Source: Inonotus obliquus (Eukaryota; Basidiomycota; Agaricomycetes; Hymenochaetales; Hymenochaetaceae). Taken from it: DNA of 64,000 nucleotides. The position numbers were made by a program, and so were the translations under genes. Under the pieces are notes generated by a model, which was given only the letters and a program-made list of their open reading frames with translations, had not been told where the DNA came from and did no database searches. This document shows, in pieces, positions 59,398-64,000 of the stretch. The stretch's first letter is position 1. Every line of letters starts with the position of its first letter. The stretch is taken from contig JAJHTX010000008.1 of the NCBI GenBank assembly GCA_032164295.1, forward strand, positions 310,001-374,000, read 5' to 3'.

Positions 59398-62300
59398 ATT
59401 TTTTGAGAGAATCGAGGCTGTTACTAGGTGGAGAGCTGTTGGATGAGGAGTGAGAACGAAGTGGATGTTGGGAGGTGATGGCCTCAAGCTCCCACTGCTT
59501 AAATACTTTTTTCCTTTGTCAAAGCGCTAGCTCTAGATGCCCAGAAGAAAATACAACAATGACTGAATTTTTCAAGGTCTTCGCCTTTGACAATTCTTGG
59601 CGATTACCTTCTGGGACTGTGGATAGCTGTGGATGCGAGACGCGGGAGACGCGGCAACCGGCGTGCCTAGATACTCGTGGCTGTGCTCATAGATATAGAT
59701 AAGGTTTGGGAGGTTGAGGGACTATTGTCAGGGTCACTCACGCTTTCTCATCCAAGGCGAAAGCTCAGATGTATTAATTGAAAAGTAATGTCAAAGCGTG
59801 ATGAGTAGAAAATGCACTAGATGCCGATTTAATCGTACGCGCAATTATCCGCCTAGTCGGCGCTACAAAGATAAGACTGAATAAGGAAAGCAAATGCGAC
59901 CAGACCGTACCGGACCATCATATAGAGATCTCTTTTTGGGGGGTTAGCCGCGATGGTGGTAAGGATTCCTGTCTGCAAGACTCCGCCAGGAATACAACGT
60001 CGCTGAACTTGTTAATATTCTATTTATGTAATTAAGGAAAGAAATGTCAAAGCGTGATGAACTTGATCAGTACTAGTGCTAGTATTATCTTAGAATCTCG
60101 TATGCTCTGGATCCACCGTAAATTTTCACAAGCGCACAAAGGTGAGTATGGTCAGCCTAGAGATACAGAAACGTCGTCGGCATCAGCGGAAACCAGGTAA
60201 TCTCGTTCACGGTTGACGAGCCAAACAAAGCTACGCGTCGCATCACAATCATGACCTAACTCATGCGCTCACCACTGACCTTCCTTTCTCATTAATTCGC
60301 CTATCTGATAATGTGACCACCACCAGAAAGACATAAGCGGCCTGTGAACATCTTTCCCTAACTTGTGCCATTGATGCACTTGGCAACAAGCATGATTTTG
60401 AGACGAAGACTCAGGAAACCGCGCTGCAAAACTCCCTAATGAGGAAAGTCCCGTCCTTTTGGCGCCACCTCCGTGATGAGATTTGGGGGAGTTAGGAAAC
60501 TTCAAGCAAGCAGTGCATATCTGGATTGGCTACTGGCTGTAGATCATGCCGTAAAGGGATGAAGGATTCATTACCTTTCCTCTATGTTTCCCTCCAATAC
60601 TCCCGATATGTGCTTGTGATTGATAAACGATAGGCAATGGCAAAGCGTGACAAGGTTTGAAATCTCAGACGCTCCCGATGTACCGTATTCATCCTTATAT
60701 TATTTCCCCCTGTTGTTGTAAGCGCACAAACGCGTCTGATGGGGAGAAATCCGGCATACTCTAGGGCGTGCTTTCACCAATCTTGAATTTCCTGCCCGAA
60801 GCACGTTCCCTGTCAGCATCCACTGAGGTACAATAAGCACCGATGCGTGGCAGAACGAGTATGCATCAGGGTCCACTTTATCCACTTGAAATCATTAACT
60901 ACCTAGTCCAGAGAAACTAGAGGACTGGTGCTGAGGTACGAGCCCGACCATCGCTCTCCCTTTGTGACGGATTGGCTATCAGTAAAATGGCCCACCAGCC
61001 AGTCATCAGTGCATCTGCTGCCAGGTTCCACCCCCTAAGATTATGGGATGCGTAGATATCCCCCAAGTATACCAATATCCCATTTGAAAAGTGAATAGTA
61101 CATTTTCGAATTAGCGACAGTGACGACCCTCGCACGACATGTGCATTACGAAGAGCTTTGGTGCTGTCGAGGAAGGTGTTCCAGTCATTCGTTAGGCAAA
61201 AAGCAAGAATGGAGGGACCAGAGTGTCCAGCAGAGAGCATGAGCATTCCTTGTATGAGTGGAACGTGGAAAGTCGACACCAAAGTACAACAATCCCTCTA
61301 TAACAGGAATAAAATACCTCTTGAACGACATGATGATTGAGTGGGATACGAGACAAATACATTCAGTCCTTGTCACATGGCGGTGGTGTTCTTGCCATGT
61401 ATAGATGCAGCTTCGCAGGATGACGCCTCCGTAGATCCTGGAAATAGTATGATATTCTTCAGAAGCGATATCGTGAAATTTGCATCGCAGTGGATGGTCC
61501 GTGAGTGGGACATTGTATCACGGGCCTCGGGAACAAGGAAGAGTACTATGATCGCAGTCAGGACACGTGTAAGGGTTATCTCGTGTAGCCTGAACACTCG
61601 TTACTCTCCTGGAGTGACAGTACTACTCACAGATGCCTTTCATTCTGTGTAATCCTCATCGACAGGACATTTGGACGACGGCTAATGTTATTATTAAGCA
61701 TGACTTCCCTCTGGTAGACAACTCTTTGAATACCAACTTTCCTTTTCAGTGAAGATGATCCTGAACAAAAGGTGTCGGTGAGTAGTACCGCAACATAGAC
61801 ATTCAGAATATCTCAAGACGAGTGCACTCTCTACACGCAGAAAGTCAAGGAAATTGAGTCGGTTAGCAAGTGACAGTGCTGAGTCTCCACGAGATGCTAA
61901 TTCCTCCGGAGGTGTTCTGGTCAGGAAAAAGAGCGAGGAGTCATTATTGAGATTCAGAGAACCTAGAGTTTTTCGAGTCACGATGTATCTGTAGTAAGTG
62001 CAAGGGGGACCTCTTGTTTGTCAAGCGACGGACCTAGTATTCTACAAAGAACTGACTGAATGCGCACAAGAAGTCGTGCTTGATGCACTGTAGGAATGGT
62101 GCCGTCGATACAGTTTCGCGAGTAGGTCTGCTCAAACCTGCAACACGACGAACCATCTGCTGGAGTCGACGTTAACACTCATCGACTAAAGTACACCAGT
62201 GCAGGAACTACAGAGTGCGAAAGGTATTAAAATCTGTTTGATGAGACACTTGCCACGGTAGTCTTTCTGGACGGCCCAAGGGGAATAATTTTTATTTAGG

Positions 62301-63204
62301 TGTTGTTTAGGTTGGTCCCCATCCTCATCTAGCTGATGCGTCAGAAGCTCCCGTAGACGCAGAACAACAGCTCACTTGCCGTGTAAACTCAGTCGTTCGA
62401 ATTACGTTCAGCCCCGACATGTGTGCTACTCCTCCTCAATCAATCCCGGTGAAAAGTTAGAAGCGGCTTCGAGGAGCGAGTGTTCAGCACGCACTATTGG
62501 TTCCTAAAATGCGACGCGTCAATAATTCTCTCGAAGTACCCCCATCTCCCCTGGATGCAGCCATCCGCTTCCGCGAAGTTAGCGTTATGCAAGCATGTAG
62601 ACAATGTATCAGTACGGACCTAGCTTCATGACCTCGAGCGTGAATAAGATGATCTTTATCACGGCCTTTCCAACATATGAAAACTGAAGACTAACTTTCG
62701 TAAATCCATGGTGCTGCGGCACGTTTTGTCTTGATGAGCGGAACTTGGAGAGGAAAGTACATGGAGCACGCGCTGACTGTTGCTTCATGATTGAGCAAGA
62801 GTGAGTCGAGTATACATCAACCGAGCACCGTCGTCGGCCTAGTTATGAGCATCACCAGAATCACTTCGAAATTTCGGTCGGGAAACACGTGATGAGCCAA
62901 GTAAGACCAACGCAACGCGGCATCACCTTCACCTTATCAGAACATGATTCAGCTTGCAACTTCAACTTGTCACCTACACTCAGAGGCTCACAGACTTTTC
63001 ACACCGTTCTATGAGGACAGCGATCGATTACAACACGCGATAAGTACAAGCAGAGGTGAGTTACAGAGAATCCAGTACAGATGAGAACAAAGGGGAGAGC
63101 AAGTAAAACAGAAGGTATAGCGAATGATACAACGAGGAGCAGGAAGATGGAAAGGGCAAGGATAGAGCAGGAATGGACAGATCGGAAAGATTAGTGATTC
63201 GCAA
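59398..63204. other. spacer of array unit 5
   Basis: No supported gene. It includes copies of blocks seen near 53-54 kb and the repeated 3' flank of ZF5 from about 62885. Confidence 0.5.
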
Positions 63205-64000
63205 CTATGAGAGGAAGTCAGCGACTATCTTGATCCTGTCTGTTCTTTCTGTACTCCTCATTTGGATCCCCTTCTCACCAACGACTTGCTCCCACCCGTT
63301 CTCCATCGCTGCCAGACGACACTCAGATCCCAGCACGGATTTGTTCAGATGGCGCACCAGTGCGTCGGGACGCGTGAAACTTTTGGGGCAGCCGTGACAT
63401 TTGTGCCTCTGCCTCATATGCCCCGACATAACATGCCGTAGCATGGCAGTCCGATCTCGGAAGCCTTTGTCGCAATCTTCCATGATGCACATGACTTTGT
63501 GCACTACGGGGACGATGGGAGCGTTGCGAGGGCGAGATGGAGATGAACGGTTCGGAGGGCGTGCTGACGGGGCGGCGTTCCGCCTCTGCTTTGCGCTTTT
63601 TCTGGCCGGAGAGGAGGACGAGTGTGCGGGAGTCGGTGCGGGAGAGGAGGGCGAGAGTGTGGAAGAGGAGGACGAGGGAGTGGGAGCCGAGATAGGAGAG
63701 AAGGGTGGGGACTTGGGAACCGAGACGGGGGAAGGCTTGTCTGCTGGTGTGGCCACCTCTGGAGTTGAGACTCCGAACGATGGCGAGGACGACGGGGACG
63801 GGTACAGGGACGGGGACGGTGCGGGAGCTGAGACAGGAGAGGGAATGTCCGTCGGAGTTGCCATCTTTGGAGGCGAGACTCCGGACGATGGCGAGGACGG
63901 TGGGGACAGGGACAACGGGGACAAGGACGGTGCGGGAGCCGAGATGGGAGAGGGCAGATGCGTTGGTGTTGCCACCTCTGGAGTCGATGCTCCCGATGAT
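63205..64000 (-). CDS. ZF5: C2H2 zinc-finger protein, array member 5, partial (5' end outside window)
   Basis: The stop is at 63205-63207, and the frame is open to the window edge inside the linker exon; exon 1 is not reached. The linker is the longest visible in the array, with at least three units of the type ATPTxxPSPxSAPxPS separated by SPPSSPSSGVS. A basic patch (KSAKQRRNAAPSARPPNRSS) precedes the fingers CIMEDCDKGFRDRTAMLRH and CHGCPKSFTRPDALVRH. The end RTDRIKIVADFLS is identical to ZF4. Confidence 0.82.
   Translation of the reverse strand, partial: SSGASTPEVATPTHLPSPISAPAPSLSPLSLSPPSSPSSGVSPPKMATPTDIPSPVSAPAPSPSLYPSPSSSPSFGVSTPEVATPADKPSPVSVPKSPPFSPISAPTPSSSSSTLSPSSPAPTPAHSSSSPARKSAKQRRNAAPSARPPNRSSPSRPRNAPIVPVVHKVMCIMEDCDKGFRDRTAMLRHVMSGHMRQRHKCHGCPKSFTRPDALVRHLNKSVLGSECRLAAMENGWEQVVGEKGIQMRSTERTDRIKIVADFLS

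Larger units (their letters stand above)
47050..64000. repeat. tandem array of five zinc-finger gene units
   Basis: Each unit carries a minus-strand zinc-finger gene and a conserved 3' flank: CACGTGATG(A/G)GCCAA...AGACCAACGCA at about 47057, 51097, 55121, 57949 and 62885, then TTCTATGAGGACAG. Unit spacing by gene 3' end is roughly 4.1, 4.1, 2.7 and 4.9 kb. Between genes, further blocks recur, for example 53600-54180 with 60300-60900, and GGTCAGGAAAAAGAGCGAG near 49310, 56950 and 61920. The spacers have no supported genes. Confidence 0.85.

Noticed and set aside
1..64000. CRISPR arrays, bacterial-type operons, rRNA or tRNA genes
   Set aside because: None seen; repeats present are LTRs, inverted repeats, tandem gene units and microsatellites typical of a fungal nuclear genome.

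Overview
The window reads as nuclear DNA of a filamentous basidiomycete, most likely an agaricomycete. Genes are cut by many short GT-AG introns (about 40-80 nt, often with a CTNA-type branch site). The conserved genes are a PRM10/ThrE-type membrane protein and a 24-exon phospholipase D. The rest is fungal accessory DNA: Crinkler-like (CRN) genes, F-box debris, a beta-trefoil lectin relic and a Ty1/copia element. Species cannot be named from sequence alone. All exon models were read by eye from splice signals, phase continuity and remembered family motifs; no search was run.

Layout. 0.8-3.8 kb (-): CRN-A, a Crinkler-like P-loop NTPase with a PD-(D/E)XK-type end, possibly frameshifted. 7.3-12.2 kb (+): PRM10/ThrE-like transporter, 5 exons. 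14.0-18.2 kb (-): phospholipase D with two HKD motifs and two microexons. 18.2-20.9 kb and 33.5-36.1 kb: two diverged copies of a 2.7-kb segment, each with a three-exon gene of unknown function. 20.9-24.3 kb (+): CRN-B, a header-less NTPase of the same class, between two F-box/LRR-like fragments. 25.3-30.3 kb: a very young copia retrotransposon with 262-bp LTRs, a 5-bp target duplication and an in-frame TGA between its two ORFs. 30.8-33.0 kb (-): a disordered, probably nuclear protein. 36.8-38.3 kb (-): a beta-trefoil lectin-like relic interrupted by a 685-bp hAT-like element. 39.1-42.2 kb (-): CRN-K, a Crinkler header joined to a protein kinase. 42.7-43.75 kb: a 1-kb inverted-repeat element with a 91-bp MITE nested in one arm. 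43.9-46.3 kb (+): CRN-C, header plus NTPase plus nuclease-like end, followed by a copied fragment of CRN-A. 47.4-64.0 kb: a tandem array of five C2H2 zinc-finger genes, all on the minus strand, the last running off the window.

The left part (PRM10, PLD) is ordinary core genome. From about 18 kb onward the sequence looks like a fast-evolving compartment: duplicated lineage-specific genes, effector-like CRN genes with exchanged C-terminal domains, young and nested transposons, and several reading frames cut by single stops. The CRN-K/CRN-C pair is divergent and shares a promoter region occupied by the long inverted repeat. The zinc-finger array has grown by unit duplication while its Ser/Pro linker changed length.
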